This document shows, one piece after another, positions 1 through 11,299 of a DNA stretch of 64,000 bases. Position 1 is the stretch's first letter, and every line of letters starts with the position of its first letter. Below the pieces are notes generated by a model. The model had not been told where the DNA came from. It did not search any database and worked only from the letters and a program-made list of their open reading frames with translations. Source of the DNA: Symbiodinium natans (lineage: Eukaryota > Sar > Dinophyceae > Suessiales > Symbiodiniaceae); assembly GCA_905221605.1 (NCBI GenBank), contig CAJNDS010000052.1, forward strand, positions 1 to 64,000, written 5' to 3'. A program made the translations under genes and the position numbers.

Positions 1-103
1 AAAGCATGCGATGAAAGCATGCAGCAACATGGCAAATGATCAACACCTGAACTCAACGGTTCAAGCGGTCAACAATGCTTCGACATTTTCGGCCACCCAG
101 CAG

Positions 104-447
104 CCTAAATTTTCCGGAAATTTAGGGAGCTGGGCCGTGGCTTCTGAACATGATCAGGCTGCATCCGTTTCCTAAATTTCCTGAAAATTTTGGGTGTGCA
201 AATTTTCGGAAAATTTAGGAAAGCGATGAAGCAAATTTTCCGGAAATTTAGGGACCGAGGCTTCGGGCTACCCGGAACCAGAAATTTTCCAGAAATTTAG
301 GGGAGCGAATCCGGCTTGCGGCCGTCGAAGAGGCCCAGCCTTTCAAAGGGCACAGCCCAAGCCCCAAAATTTCCCGGAAATTTTGGGTCCCGGGTAGGCC
401 AAAGCGGCTTGCTCGCCGGGGTCCAGAAATTTCCGGAAAATTTGGGG
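104..447. repeat. Cluster of seven near-palindromes (AAATTTTCCGGAAATTT type)
   Basis: Copies centre near 115, 182, 210, 243, 291, 378 and 436. Each has AAATTT and CCGG- or CC(T/A)G-like cores and is usually followed by AGGG or TGGG. Spacing is irregular, so this is a dispersed cluster and not a tandem array. Confidence 0.8.
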
Positions 448-479
448 CTGGGGCACTCCGAGGCGTGACGCACCGCATA

Positions 480-930
480 GGGCTGGTTTGACCGTAGCGT
501 TTTATAGAGTAGATATTTCAATTTCAATATATCGAGAATAAATCGCACGAGAAATTTATATTCCAAAAAGAATAAATAAAATATCATCCAGAACATAATC
601 AAACCAAGAAGGATATTTCATAATTGCAAGAAAATTTTTCTATTTTTGAAAATCCTCCTCCCAATTCATTAAGAATTAAGAATCTCGAGAGAAATTAATT
701 TCAAAAGATAAGATATATCGAAATGAGTCGTTTTTCAGTGGTAGTAGGGACATATAAGGCCCAAACCCTGCGATGGCGTACAAAGTTGTAATGACATTGT
801 GGATACCGGAAAGACCTTTTGTTTGCATCCTCTGCGCCTGCATAGTCGATTTCTACCAGATAATTTGTCATGTTGAGCCAATCATGTAGCTTAGCCACGT
901 AATATTAGCCACGTAATATAATTTATAGAC
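480..930. other. AT-rich segment, no gene seen
   Basis: Long runs of AAAT/ATTT. The open frames are short, composition-driven and lack splice context. Confidence 0.5.
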
Positions 931-1830
931 CTACAAGGATTGTTTCTGTGCATAATGAGGTCGCGCTTGGCTAAAGTCGTGGAGAGTGGGGAAGGAATCC
1001 TGTCATCCTCATGGAGTTTGACACCGGTTGTTCTCGGTTATTCGTATACGACCAGGGTTTACACCACCCTCAACAGTAGGAATCAGCTTGCTTTCCGGTG
1101 GACCTGTCTTGTTTTTGTCCTCGCGCCGTCCTCAGTCTTGGGCAAGACGACTTTCCTCGCTTAGGTTTGTCTGTTTGCGCCGCCCTGAGAAGTATACACT
1201 CAATAACCACGCGTACCTTGCCACTATACAGTACAATTCTGGATGACGAAATCATCTTTCCAAATTGCAGCCGGAGCTAGCGTCTCTGATGTGCTTGAAG
1301 TATTCGATGTTCCAAATAGCGATATCATATTATCAGAAACACTCAGGAAGTATGGCAAATGGTCATATTTCAAGTATCGATTTCAGTGGGTTGTTTTTGT
1401 CACCCCATTTGCGCATCCATCTATGATCTCGAACCCTTATCGGAATGTCACCTGGATGATCACCTTTTTCAAGCCACAACTGGATGATTGCGTCGCCTGT
1501 TCCGGGTTTCCTGCGAAAATTGTCCAACTGCTTGTTGATACAGGATGCAGAAACTGATATGAGAAACGATCTTCTGTCCCTGGCTTGGAGGCTCTGGACT
1601 CTAGACGCTGGATGGACAGAGCCCAGATGTCGATGCCCCAGCCCGGTCTCGAACAGGGCCACATGCAGACGGGCATATCCCAAGAACACGCATGAGTGGA
1701 CACATGTTCCATATCCCTGAATCGCTGAACCCCTAACTCCCTGAAGCACATCCAGAAAATCCGAAGTGCTCTCAAGCTGTAGCGACATTGGGCAACCCAA
1801 AACACTGGCCCTAAGCTGCAAGCCCAGGCT
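931..1830. other. Unassigned unique sequence
   Basis: Frames are open on both strands (for example minus 1363-1821), but none has convincing composition or motifs. It may be a long intron or intergenic DNA. Confidence 0.4.
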
Positions 1831-1889
1831 ATTCGGGTTTAGGGTTTAGGGTTTCAAGGTTTCGAGTTTAGGGTTCCGGGCTTAGGGCT

Positions 1890-1978
1890 TCACATGTTCC
1901 CTTGAGCTTGGGATGCGACAACAAGGACAGCATCGTCGACCTTCGAGAAACGTGAGCACACTCCTTGACGGAAATCTG
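1890..1978 (-). CDS. Candidate exon
   Basis: Reads ISVKECAHVSRRSTMLSLLS after CTTCAG. Unknown product. Confidence 0.4.
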
Positions 1979-2002
1979 AAGATGACCGGGTTAGTAGGGC
2001 TT

Positions 2003-2205
2003 CGGGTTTAGGGCTTAGGGGTTTGGGGGTTTAGGGTTTAGGGTTAAGGGCTTAGGGCGTCGGGCTTAGGGCTTAGGGCTTAGGGCTTAGGGCTTAGGGC
2101 TTAGGGCTTAGAGCTTAGGGCTTAGGGCTTAGGGCTTAGGGCTTAAGGCTTAGGGCTTAGGGCTTAAGGCTTAGGGCTTCGGGCTTAGGGCTTAGGGCTT
2201 AGTGC
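2003..2205 (+). repeat. TTAGGGC-variant telomere-like array
   Basis: GGGCTTA is repeated with few changes, preceded by degenerate TTTAGGG. Confidence 0.85.
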
Positions 2206-2318
2206 TGCGTCATGAATGTGGGTTCGATGTAGTCGAGGGGGCACCTTCTTCATGCAAAAGAGGTCCAGGACTGCGCCACAAGCGTTAAAACAGTTGGAGC
2301 CAAGCCTTCCCAGCACCA
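2202..2318 (-). CDS. Candidate exon
   Basis: Reads VLGRLGSNCFNACGAVLDLF and CMKKVPPRLHRTHIHDAAL. Unknown; Cys-rich. Confidence 0.5.
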
Positions 2319-2606
2319 CTCTCACAGGGACGGGTGTTCAAAGGGGGTATGTAGCCCAAGGTTCCCTAATACTCACCACTGCTCCTTAAGGCTCCGTAAA
2401 CTTGTCTAAGGTTCCATAATAATTACCCCCCCCCCCATGAAGCGCCCTCCTTAAGAACCCTATAACTTAGGTTTGCTTCGGGGTATAAGGAGGCACCCCT
2501 AGAAAGGGACCCTTCATCCCATGCCTATATATAACCCCTATGTAACCCGTATAGATAACTATAGTCCCTTCGTTAATCCCTTGAGTTTAGGGAACAGGGT
2601 GGAGAA

Positions 2607-2928
2607 AACAACCCTCAACCCTAAACCCCTAAACCCCTAAGCCCCTAAACCCCTAAACCCCTAAACCCCTAAACCCCTAAACCCCTAAACCCCTAAACCC
2701 CTAAACCCCTAAAACGCTAAACCCCTAAACCCCTAAACCCCTAAACCCCTAAACCCCTAAACCCCTAAACCCCTAAACCCCTAAACCCCTAAACCCTAAA
2801 ACCCCTAAAACCCTAACCCCTAAACCCCTAAACCCCTTAAAACCTAACCTAAACCCCCTAAACCCCTAAACCCCTAAACCCCTAACCCCTAACCCCTAAA
2901 CCCCTAAACCCCTAAACCCCTAAACCCT
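2607..2928 (-). repeat. CCCCTAAA (8-mer) array
   Basis: An almost uniform 8-base variant of the telomere unit, reading CCCCTAAA on the plus strand. Confidence 0.9.
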
Positions 2929-2937
2929 TCTCTCAAC

Positions 2938-3024
2938 AGGATGGCTTGGCCCCACCCAGCTAGAGCCAACTTGTTCGATGCGCGCAACGTTGCGGATGCA
3001 AATCTCTCCGAGCAGCGGGCCAGG
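2938..3024 (-). CDS. Candidate exon
   Basis: Reads RFASATLRASNKLALAGWGQ then AIL; flanked by CCCTAAA arrays on both sides. Confidence 0.4.
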
Positions 3025-3170
3025 GGAAGCTAACACTTCCTGCGCAGTAGAAACCACGGTGCCCTAAACCCCTAAAACCCCTAAAAACTCCCAAAAAGCC
3101 CTAAAAAGCCCTAAGCCCCGAAACCCTAAACCCTAAACTCTAAACCCTTAACCCTTAACCCTAAACCTAA

Positions 3171-3249
3171 GCTGCCAACGGATTCCAGAAACCTCCGGCC
3201 TGAGTTAACAAGGCTGCAGGCCCCCTCTCGCTTCTTTGCTAAAGTCGCT
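3171..3249 (-). CDS. Candidate exon
   Basis: Reads ATLAKKREGACSLVNSGRRF and LESVGSL. Confidence 0.45.
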
Positions 3250-3736
3250 AGAGGGTCCAAGGGTTTAGGGTTTAGGCTTTCGGGTTTAGGGTTTGGGGCT
3301 TAGGGTTTAGGGGCCTACAAGAAATACGAAAATAGCAGCAGAAGCAGTAGTAACTGCAATCATCCAAAGTAGAAAAAAGACTGTGGCAACAATGGTAGGA
3401 ATACGAATTCGCATAACGGACAAAATCATGGCGAGCGCGAGAAGAAGACCTTGCTTACGCGTAGACTGCGCTTGACCGCAGCCCCTTCCTAAACCCTAAA
3501 CCTTAAAGCCTAAACCCTAGACCCTACACCCTAAGCCCTTCCCCATTCATGGCTGCCCGGAGCAAAATTTAAGACAATTACAAGCAATCCATCCCTGAAG
3601 GGGGCCTCATAGAGGGTGAGGGTTTAGGGTTTAGGGATGTTTAGGGGGTTTAGGGTTGAGAATAGGAACAGTGGAACCCAGGGCTGAGTAAAGCAACCCT
3701 AAACCCTAAACCCTAAACCCTAAATCCCTCGAAGTT

Positions 3737-3822
3737 CTCCGCAGGGGCATCCCATCAGGCCATGCCAAAGTCGGAGTGGGCCAACTTGACCTCAGCTCGG
3801 CCTCAAGGCCACAGGCAACGCA
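3737..3822 (-). CDS. Candidate exon
   Basis: Reads CVACGLEAELRSSWPTPTLA; the CxxC at the start suggests part of a metal site. Unknown protein. Confidence 0.45.
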
Positions 3823-3831
3823 GTAGTAAGC

Positions 3832-4024
3832 TTAGGGTTTGGGGTTTAGGGTTTAGGGTTTAGGGTTTAGGGTTTAGGGTTTAGGGCTTAGGGTTTAGGG
3901 TTTAGGGTTTAGGGTTTAGGGTTTAGGGTTTAGGGCTTGGGGTTTGGGGTTTGGGGTTTAGGGTTTAAGGTTTGGGGTTTGGGGTCTAGGGCTTAGTGTT
4001 TAGGGTTTCGGGTTTAGGGTTTAG
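3832..4024 (+). repeat. TTTAGGG array
   Basis: About 190 bp of TTTAGGG with TTTGGGG and CTTAGGG variants. Confidence 0.9.
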
Positions 4025-4456
4025 GGCCGTTGGACAAGAGAACGAGAAGAAGAACAAGAACCATGTCAATAGCTAGTGATATCAGTAAGAATTTTGATAA
4101 CAACACCAGAGACACATCGTCAGGATGACAGAGGCTTGCTGCGAAGCTGCATAGATCTTGAAGTTTGGTTGAAATCAGAGCCGCTCTGCATCATGAAAGC
4201 TCAGCTGCTAGATTTCCTTTTCCCCCATCACCCTGCAGTAGAGTCAGACCCTCAACCTTAAAAACCCTACACCCTACACCCTAAACCCTAAACCCCAACC
4301 CTAAACCCTAAACCCCTAAACCTTCAACCCCAAAACGCCTGAACCCTGAAACTCGAAACCCTGAACCACTCAAGCCCCCCAAACCCTAAGCCCTAAACCC
4401 TAAACCCTAAACCCCAACCCCAAACCCTAAAAACCCACAAGCCCCAAAAGCCCCAC

Positions 4457-4519
4457 CCAACTCCCTTCAGCTCTGTCAGCTCCTCGGGCCCCAGGCATTA
4501 AATCTGCGGGAAGCTGTAG
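4457..4519 (-). CDS. Candidate exon
   Basis: Reads LQLPADLMPGARGADRAEGS after TAGCCAG. Confidence 0.35.
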
Positions 4520-4543
4520 CCTGGCTAGAAGGATGAAGATACT

Positions 4544-4958
4544 ATAGGGTTTAGGGTTTAGGGTTTAGGGTTTAGGGTTTAGGGTTTAGGGTTTAGGGCT
4601 TAGGGCTTAGGGCTTGGGGCTTGGGGCTTACGGCTTAGGGCTTGGGGCTTAGGGCTGAGGGTCTAGAGTTTAAGGTTTAGGATTTAGGGGTTGAGGTTAA
4701 TAAACTCATAGTGTTCCTTTGATGGTCCCTACATAAGTTATAGTGTCAAGCCCTCCCAAACCTTGTTCTAACTATTCCTGCTGTTACGAACTTTGCTAGT
4801 CTTGCTGTTACAACTGCGATCACTGCTAGGGTTGTTTAGGGGGGGGGGGTTTAGGGTTTAGGGTTTAGGGTTTAGGGTTTAGGGTTTAGGGTTTAGGGTT
4901 TAGGGTTTAGGGTTTAGGGTTTAGGGTTTAGGGTTTAGGGTTTAGGGTTTAGGGTTTA
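4544..4958 (+). repeat. Two TTTAGGG arrays around an intron-like spacer
   Basis: Arrays at 4544-4690 and 4839-4958; the second starts with a G homopolymer and is nearly perfect. The spacer has no coding character. Confidence 0.85.
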
Positions 4959-4959
4959 G

Positions 4960-5077
4960 AGGGTCTCCTGGCCAGGCCTGGAACAGCGAGAGCCAAGCCA
5001 ACAAAGACGAGGAGGACGGCCAGGACCTGCGATTTGGGACTGGAATCTCGGTCCTCGATATCTCGCAACAGCTCCAA
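4960..5077 (-). CDS. Candidate exon with a transmembrane helix
   Basis: Reads LELLRDIEDRDSSPKSQ and then VLAVLLVFVGLALAVPGLA, an acidic stretch followed by one hydrophobic span; entered after CCCAAG. Unknown membrane protein. Confidence 0.6.
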
Positions 5078-5228
5078 CTTGGGTACTTCTCAACATAGGG
5101 GTCCGGGGTACCCCTATTGATACCCCAAATAGAATAGGATCCCCTTAAAGGGACTCCCAAAACGGGTACCCCCCCATTTTCGGAAACCCCGACATCAGTA
5201 AGCATCCAAGGCAAGGCATCCTAAACCT

Positions 5229-5279
5229 GCGCAATGCTGCATGCGGCGAGCTCTGGGATGCTCTTCTGTGTTGCTAACA
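5229..5279 (-). CDS. Candidate exon
   Basis: Reads VSNTEEHPRARRMQHCA and ends GCGCAG/GTTTAGG, a donor formed by telomere-like sequence. Confidence 0.45.
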
Positions 5280-5289
5280 ACTTGCTAGC

Positions 5290-6125
5290 AAGGGCTTTGG
5301 GTTTTTAGGGTCCTAGGACACAGGAGCTGAGCGTTTTCAAACAAATGAGAAACCTCTGTCGAGGCACCTACTTAGATGAGCCGCAGAGACTTGGAGACCT
5401 GAGCTTTGGGGGGGCATAGCCACCATAGCCACCCCATGGTGCCTGTTGCGGCGCAGAAATCCCGTTGATCGCCTGAGCAGCAGAGATGAAAAAATCGGCC
5501 TAGGAAGCTGTTCGCATCCTCTTGAGTACATCAAGTGTAAAGCTCCGCATGAATAGAGAAAGCCCAACTGCCCCTTTACGCGTGTCCGGGGCATGTGGAG
5601 CTGTGGAGCCGCGCTTTGTTGAACAATAGACTTCTGGACAACCTTCTGTGTGCGTATGAAGCATGGTCTCCCCTCTTATCGTGAAGCTCGCAGATCCATC
5701 TTCGGCTGTAGAACGAAGACTGCACAGCGTGTCCACATGGCATGCTTTGGCCGCATGGGAGACCAAGCATCACATTGTACCTCGTGAAACTTAAAGCCAA
5801 GACTAGGACGAGCTCTGAATGACGGCCCGAACATGTCCCTCTTCCAGACCTGCACCCCGCACGCAACGGCCAAAAAAGCAAACTCTTAGGTCCTTTTCCG
5901 GCTACGCAAAATACAGGGCTCCGTACTCCCAAGAATGGCCCCAAACCCTACACCCCAAACATAAATTGAACAACAGGGTCCCCCTTGTATGCCCTGAATA
6001 TAGCTTTGTAAGGAAGCCCCAAGATCAACTTCGGGAAGGCCCTGTTTCAGTACTTCTCCAAGATATGGTCCCTTGTCGGGGACTCTTCATAGAAGGCTCC
6101 ACATTGTCAGAGGCCCATCTCAAAC
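5290..6125. other. Unassigned spacer with overlapping open frames
   Basis: Several overlapping frames (for example minus 5576-5944), but none preferred. Inverted-repeat-like GGGTCCC stretches near 5970-6090 suggest small elements. Confidence 0.35.
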
Positions 6126-6244
6126 CTCAAACCCAAACCCTAAAGACCCTAAACCCCAGACCCTAAACCCTAAACCCCAAACCCTACTAAGCCTAAACCC
6201 TAAACCCTAATCTAAACCCGAGGCCCTAAACCCACACCCAAAAA

Positions 6245-6308
6245 CACAAGAAGCTGGAGCTCGCCTCCTTGGGTGGAGCCTCCGCCCCTCCGAACCAGAT
6301 CAGGGCCT
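6245..6308 (-). CDS. Candidate exon
   Basis: Reads QALIWFGGAEAPPKEASSSF after GTGTCAG-like sequence. Confidence 0.45.
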
Positions 6309-6463
6309 GACACTTGAAGGCTCTTGAGGGTTTAGGGTGAAGGGTTTAGGGTTTAGGGGTTCAGGGGTTAAGGGTTAGGAGTTTAGGCCTTCAGGGTTTG
6401 GGGGTGAGGATTTGAGGGCTGAGGGCTCTTTAAAGCTTGGGCCTTGGAGTTTAGGGCTTAGCG

Positions 6464-6505
6464 GTTTTCTGCCGGCTTCGTTGGCTCAGCTAGTTCGGAA
6501 TCAAC
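6464..6505 (-). CDS. Candidate short exon
   Basis: Reads DSELAEPTKPAENR between two telomere-repeat tracts. Confidence 0.3.
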
Positions 6506-6584
6506 CCTAAACCCTAAACCCTAAACCCTAAACCCTAAAACCCTTGTGAAGAGGCACGATTCGACAGGAAATGCTGGTACGCAC

Positions 6585-6640
6585 CTGGGAAAGCCCCAGC
6601 CGAAGATGGGGGAGCTGCGGCGATCCACGTGGGAGGTTCT
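6585..6640 (-). CDS. Candidate exon with canonical donor
   Basis: Reads EPPTWIAAAPPSSAGAF and ends CCCAG/GTGCGT. Confidence 0.5.
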
Positions 6641-6783
6641 CTAAAGTGTGGTCCCTTTGGGGGGACTTCATTGTAATTCCGAGCCGTATAGGGTTTAGGG
6701 TTTAGGGTTCAGGGTTTCGGGTTTCGGGTTTCGGGTTTAGGGTTTAGGGTTTAGGGTTTAGGGTTTACGAATCCCCCCATGTC

Positions 6784-6876
6784 AGGGCGCAAGGCTCGCA
6801 TGGGCTTGGTCTCGGACCGACACGCCGAAGGCCAGGTACAGCGAGCCAGCATCACCCGGGCCCTGAGCCGCTGCTG
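6784..6876 (-). CDS. Candidate exon
   Basis: Reads AQGPGDAGSLYLAFGVSVRD and QAHASLAP; entered after TTCAG. Good composition. Confidence 0.5.
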
Positions 6877-6966
6877 AACATGTTCCCTACACCCTAAACC
6901 CTAAACCCTAAACCCTAAACCCGAAACCCGAAACCCGAAACCCGAAACCCGAAACCCGAAACCCCA

Positions 6967-7024
6967 ACCCTCCACATGTTGAGACAGTCTCCGAGCTCCA
7001 ACACGACACAGCGCACGAAGCCCC
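6967..7024 (-). CDS. Candidate exon
   Basis: Reads GFVRCVVLELGDCLNMWR. Confidence 0.45.
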
Positions 7025-7129
7025 CACCCCCCCCCCCACTGTAAGGCCACTGCAAAGCTGCCATAGAGCACCAGGGCCGTAGCTGCAGAACAATCAGGCT
7101 GTGACATATGGGTGCTTGTCAAAATGATG

Positions 7130-7560
7130 ATCCCTTTTAGGGTACCCTGGTACCCTAAATATTAGGTGCCGAATAAAAACAGGGATCCAAAAAAGGACCA
7201 TAATTTTTGACAACCACCCATATCTACACAAGATCAAAAGGCCTTAATAATCCGCCGAAGCCTCGGGCTGTAGCCCCACACCCCCCCAACCCCCCCACCC
7301 CCCACCCCCCCCACACCCCCCCCAACCCCCGCCCCACCCCCCCCTCCCGGCGCAGGAACGGGGCCTGGGAATCCCGCACATTGGCTGCAACCCCCTCACC
7401 CTATTTCAGCTTTCGTGGTTGCGGGCTCCACATGCTCAGGGAGCTGGCCCAGACCGAGGCGGGTCGCGTAGCGTTGAAATTAGAATTGGGCCTTTTGGGG
7501 GGTGATTAGAGTATACTTATGAGGGGGCCATAAGGGAATACTCAGAGTAATTCTTCCCAC
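7130..7560. other. Spacer with a C-rich tract and an ambiguous island
   Basis: 7281-7345 is almost pure C/A. The island at 7390-7480 is open on plus (LRELAQTEAGRVALKLE) and on minus (NATRPASVWASSLSMW), so strand is undecided. Confidence 0.4.
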
Positions 7561-7589
7561 CCAAGGTTTCTCGGTCCAAGGCGTGTGGG

Positions 7590-7654
7590 CTAGCAAGGAG
7601 TCAGGCCGGGATCTGCAAGAGTAGGCTCTTGCATGCTGCTGGCGGAGAACTTTC
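7590..7654 (-). CDS. Candidate exon
   Basis: Reads KFSASSMQEPTLADPGLTPC after TTAGTAG. Confidence 0.4.
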
Positions 7655-7804
7655 TACTAAGCACGGGACAACATGGGATCACCCAAACTCCACCACACAC
7701 AGAGAGCACTAACCCAGTCCCAAGAGTAGCCTAGGACAGCAAGAATGTCACCGGGTGCAGGGTGTAGGGTTTAGGGTCTAGGGTCTGTGTACACTGTGGA
7801 CACA

Positions 7805-7885
7805 GTGTGGTCCACACCGGCCTAGAAGGCCAAGGGGGGAGGCCAGTCCGCCCAAGGCGTTGCGTGCCAGCACCCTGGGCCCAAG
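7805..7885 (-). CDS. Candidate exon
   Basis: Reads VLARNALGGLASPLGLLG. Low complexity; frame not certain. Confidence 0.3.
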
Positions 7886-7892
7886 AGTCAAT

Positions 7893-8412
7893 TGGGTTTG
7901 GAGTTTAGGGTTTAGGGTTTAGGGTTTAGGGTTTAGGGTTTGGGGTTTGGGGTTTAGCGTTTAGGGTTTAGGGTTTAGGGTTTAGGATTTAGGGTTTAGG
8001 GTTTAGGGTTTAGGGTTTAGGGTTTAGGGTTTAGGGTTTAGGGTTTAGGGTTTAGTGCCTAGGGTTTAGGGTTTAGGGTTTGGGGAAACCCTTCGAACTC
8101 CGAATTGCTTTGGCCCGGACCCGCCGTCGAGGCGGCCTCTGCAGATGGATATACAGCCGGGCGGGGTTTAGGGTTTAGGCTTAGGGTTTAGGGTTTAGGG
8201 TTTAGGGTTTAGGGTTTAGGGTTTAGGGTTTAGGGTTTAGGGTTTAGGGTTTAGGGTTTAGGGTTTAGGGTTTATGGTTAGGGTTTAGGGTTTAGGGTTT
8301 AGGGTTTAGGGTTTAGGGTTTAGGGTTTAGGGTTTAGGGTTTAGGGTTTAGGGTTTAGGGTTTAGGGTTTAGGGTTTAGGGTTTAGGGTTTAGGGTTTAG
8401 GGTTTAGGGTTG
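7893..8412 (+). repeat. TTTAGGG arrays around one island
   Basis: 7893-8084 and 8163-8412. The second is almost perfect and among the longest homogeneous tracts in the window. Confidence 0.95.
8088..8166 (-). CDS. Candidate exon
   Basis: Reads AVYPSAEAASTAGPGQSNSE and FEGFPQT, closed in on both sides by TTTAGGG arrays. Confidence 0.4.
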
Positions 8413-8619
8413 AATCCCCACATACCCTTATAAGGAAGACTATTTCTATTTTTTGGGTGGTTCTTGAGCAATTCGTAGGGTTTAAGGTTTCGGGCTTCAA
8501 GGCTTAGGGTTTTGGTTTCGGGGTTTCAAGGGCTTTAGGGTTTAGAGTTTCTGGTTGCAGGGTTTAGGGATTTCAGCTTTAGGGTTTAGGGCTTACGGTT
8601 TTGGAGTTTAGGGTTTCGG

Positions 8620-8735
8620 GCCTTAGGGAGCACCACTGCCAAAGGTGCCCTCGCAAAAGCTTCTGAGTTAGGATGGGCATCGATGAGCATTCTGGCATTC
8701 GGGGCTCTAAGCTTCTTTGCCTCTTGGGACGTTGG
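8620..8735 (-). CDS. Candidate exon
   Basis: Entered after TTTCCTAG. Reads SQEAKKLRAPNARMLIDAHP and NSEAFARAPLAVVLPKA. One of the clearer exon islands; unknown family. Confidence 0.55.
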
Positions 8736-9078
8736 CTAGGAAATGCCACATGCTCGCAGCAAGGCAAAGCCCTCTGGCACACCGCCCTCCCCCAGAATCG
8801 GACGTCCCCTGCCAAACGCTGTACTAATTTACGAGCCCTGCTCGGATTTCTGCAAGAAGAGAAGCAAAAGCCAACACCACCAGCCAAAAACATGCAACTT
8901 CCAGCAAGACATGCCTATCGGAAGGAGCGTCAGCGCAGTGAGGATCAGGCCTCGACAGGGAGTTCTTGTCACGTCCAAGCCAACACACCCATACCCCTTC
9001 AGAAAATGCATGCGGAACATCGTTTTCGAAACCCTAAACCCTTAACCCCAAACCCAAAACCTTGAACTCCAAACCTAC

Positions 9079-9147
9079 ACCCAGCAGCATGGAATCCCAA
9101 CGTCACACACGGCCAAGTCTGACCCCTCTTTGCGTGGGGAGGTTTGC
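9079..9147 (-). CDS. Candidate exon
   Basis: Reads QTSPRKEGSDLAVCDVGIPC after ACTTCAG. Confidence 0.45.
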
Positions 9148-9479
9148 TGAAGTCTCGATGCTTGATTAAGCGAGGTTTTATGCAGCACGCCCTGTTAGAC
9201 TTTATACACATACCCCTGGAAAAAATCGAAAAAGTAGATGCCCTTAAGGGGTAGTATGGGGTACTATTTGGGGGCTCTACTTTTTGGATCCTCCTTGAGA
9301 TCTGGGTACATGGTGACTTGTCCTATTTATATATTCTCTATTGGGCTAAACTTACGTTGTATATATGTGCTAATATATACCTGCATACACATGGGTGTTT
9401 CACAACCCTCTTGTCCGACACCCTAAACCCTGAACCCTAAAACCCAAAACCCACAACTCTGAACCCTATCTGCGGAATC

Positions 9480-9552
9480 CCCTCACATGAAGTTTTGACC
9501 TGCTCGTAACTGCTTCGCTTTTGGGCCCCGGGCCACAGACGCCCCCAATCTG
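9480..9552 (-). CDS. Candidate exon
   Basis: Reads IGGVCGPGPKSEAVTSRSKL after TTTCTCAG. Confidence 0.4.
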
Positions 9553-9614
9553 AGAAAGCAGAGTTTCGGGTTCTTAGGGTTTGGGGTTAAGGAATTAGGG
9601 TTTAGGGTTTTATC

Positions 9615-9782
9615 GAAAGAGGACACGCTTCTAGAATCACGGATTAAAAATTTCCGGGACATGGCCAGAGAGTGCACTAGGCGCATTCCCCCTTGCTTAG
9701 GGTGTTCATCAACACCGTAGCATGACGACGTGCTCTGCATGAAGTGTGAAGGGGCCTCTTCCCTGTCAGAGCTCCAAACCAC
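9615..9782 (-). CDS. Candidate exon
   Basis: Reads MQSTSSCYGVDEHPKQGGMR and LVHSLAMSRKFLIRDSRSVS. Confidence 0.45.
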
Positions 9783-10011
9783 GGTTTAGGGTTTAGGGTT
9801 TAAGGCTAACCCACAGTTTAAGGTTTAGGGTTTCACCCACAGTTTAGGGGTTTACAGTTTAGGCTTTGGGGTTTAGTGCTTAGATTTTTGGGTTTAGGGG
9901 GTCTCATATGGGGGTTTACGAACATAAGGGACCTTGAATATAGACCCCCACATAGTAGGATTCCTTTATAACAAGTACCCCCACAAGGAACCCTAAACCC
10001 TGAAACACTGA

Positions 10012-10100
10012 GGCTCCAGCAAGGATGGGGTTGGCAGCAAAGGCGAGCGCCGTCGGGTCCGCAAAAGGATCCGGCTGGGTCGTGACAGACCTCAGAAACG
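10012..10100 (-). CDS. Candidate exon
   Basis: Reads SVTTQPDPFADPTALAFAAN and PILAGAS after TTTCTGAG. Confidence 0.45.
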
Positions 10101-10129
10101 GCGGTTTCGGGTTAAGGGTCTAAGGGTTT

Positions 10130-10210
10130 AGTGTTAGGGTTTAGGTTTTAGGGTTTAGGGTTTAGTGTTTAAGGTTTAGGGTTTAGGGTTTAGGGTTTAG
10201 GGTTTAGGGT

Positions 10211-10277
<67 letters not shown>

Positions 10278-10384
10278 GGTTTAGGGTTTAGGGTTTAGGG
10301 TTTAGGGTTTAGGGTGTAGGGTTTAGGGTTGAGGGTTGAGGGTTGAGGGTTGAGGGTTTAGGGTTTAGGGTTTAGGGTTTAGGA
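10130..10384 (+). repeat. TTTAGGG array with internal TTGAGGG blocks
   Basis: Two separate runs of TTGAGGG sit inside TTTAGGG, showing local spread of a variant unit. Confidence 0.9.
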
Positions 10385-10386
10385 GT

Positions 10387-10485
10387 TGAAGTCCAGGGAA
10401 TCTCGCAGCCGAAACAAGGAGCTTTCTGAGAGGCTGGCGATTGCCCCAGGAAAGGGCGCAAGGCAAACTTCACCAGCACCTGCAC
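10387..10485 (-). CDS. Candidate exon
   Basis: Entered after GAGTGCAG. Reads GEVCLAPFPGAIASLSESSL and FRLRDSLDFNS. The plus strand is also open here (SRNKELSERLAIAPGKG), so strand is likely but not certain. Confidence 0.45.
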
Positions 10486-10559
10486 TCAACTTCACAGATG
10501 GTCTGTTGGACATGGCTGATCTTCACTGTGGGCACTTTTCGGTGCTCTAAACATTCAAG

Positions 10560-11050
10560 CAACAGACTATCATACTAGAGTAGAGATTTCACAAGGCTCC
10601 CTAACTTAGATGGGTTTAGGGTTTAGGGATTAGGGTTTAGGGTTGAACTAGGGCTTGCTCAAAAAGTCATCTGTAGGGCCTATGATTTCACAACGGCGTC
10701 AAAAGCATTGAAGGTGCTCTACCGGCAACAAACATTCTCATATGTACATCAATATGATTCGTATTGCTATATTGTAACAAGTAATTCTGACGGTGGCTCA
10801 CCCATACCACAAGTATCAACATTCACATTAACAGAAATGCACTGGCTCACACTGGTGGCGCACCACACGCTTCTATTGTTAAACTCGGTAATCATGTGTG
10901 AACGTGAACTCCCTCAACCCTAGACGAGGTAAACATGGGCCCTCAACCCCTAAACCCTAACCCTTTGGCCGTTCTCAGAATACTGTAGCAAGACTAACTT
11001 TAGGGAGTAGCTAAACGAACTTTAGGGGTGCTACCCTAAACCCTGAACCC
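10560..11050. other. AT-richer spacer
   Basis: No convincing exon; short TTTAGGG remnants near 10620 and 10940-11055. Confidence 0.4.
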
Positions 11051-11067
11051 TAAACTAAATAGGGCTT

Positions 11068-11190
11068 TACCCTGCCATCTCAATGAGAGCCGCGCCGGCA
11101 GGAGCTGATAGTTGAGATTGACCACAGTGTCCTTCGGCCACACGGGCAAGGGCAGCTTGGGTCCAGGCCAGTTCTGGTGAAGACATCGGA
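11068..11190 (-). CDS. Candidate exon
   Basis: Reads SPELAWTQAALARVAEGHCG and QSQLSAPAGAALIEMAG and ends ATGGCAG/GGTAAAG. Confidence 0.5.
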
Positions 11191-11299
11191 GTTCTCAAAA
11201 CTTTGGGGGGGTTCAGGGCTTCGGGGTGAGGGTGAGGGGTAACTGGATGATAGGACAGCGTAAAGAGGAGCCATAACCTAGAACCCCCCCCCCCCCCCC

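Noticed and set aside
1363-1821. 152-codon minus frame as a gene
   Set aside because: A second minus frame is open over the same DNA, and neither has convincing composition, motifs or splice context.
7893-8412. CRISPR-like repeat/spacer pattern
   Set aside because: Repeats are contiguous 7-mers without regular spacers; there are no cas genes and the DNA is eukaryotic.
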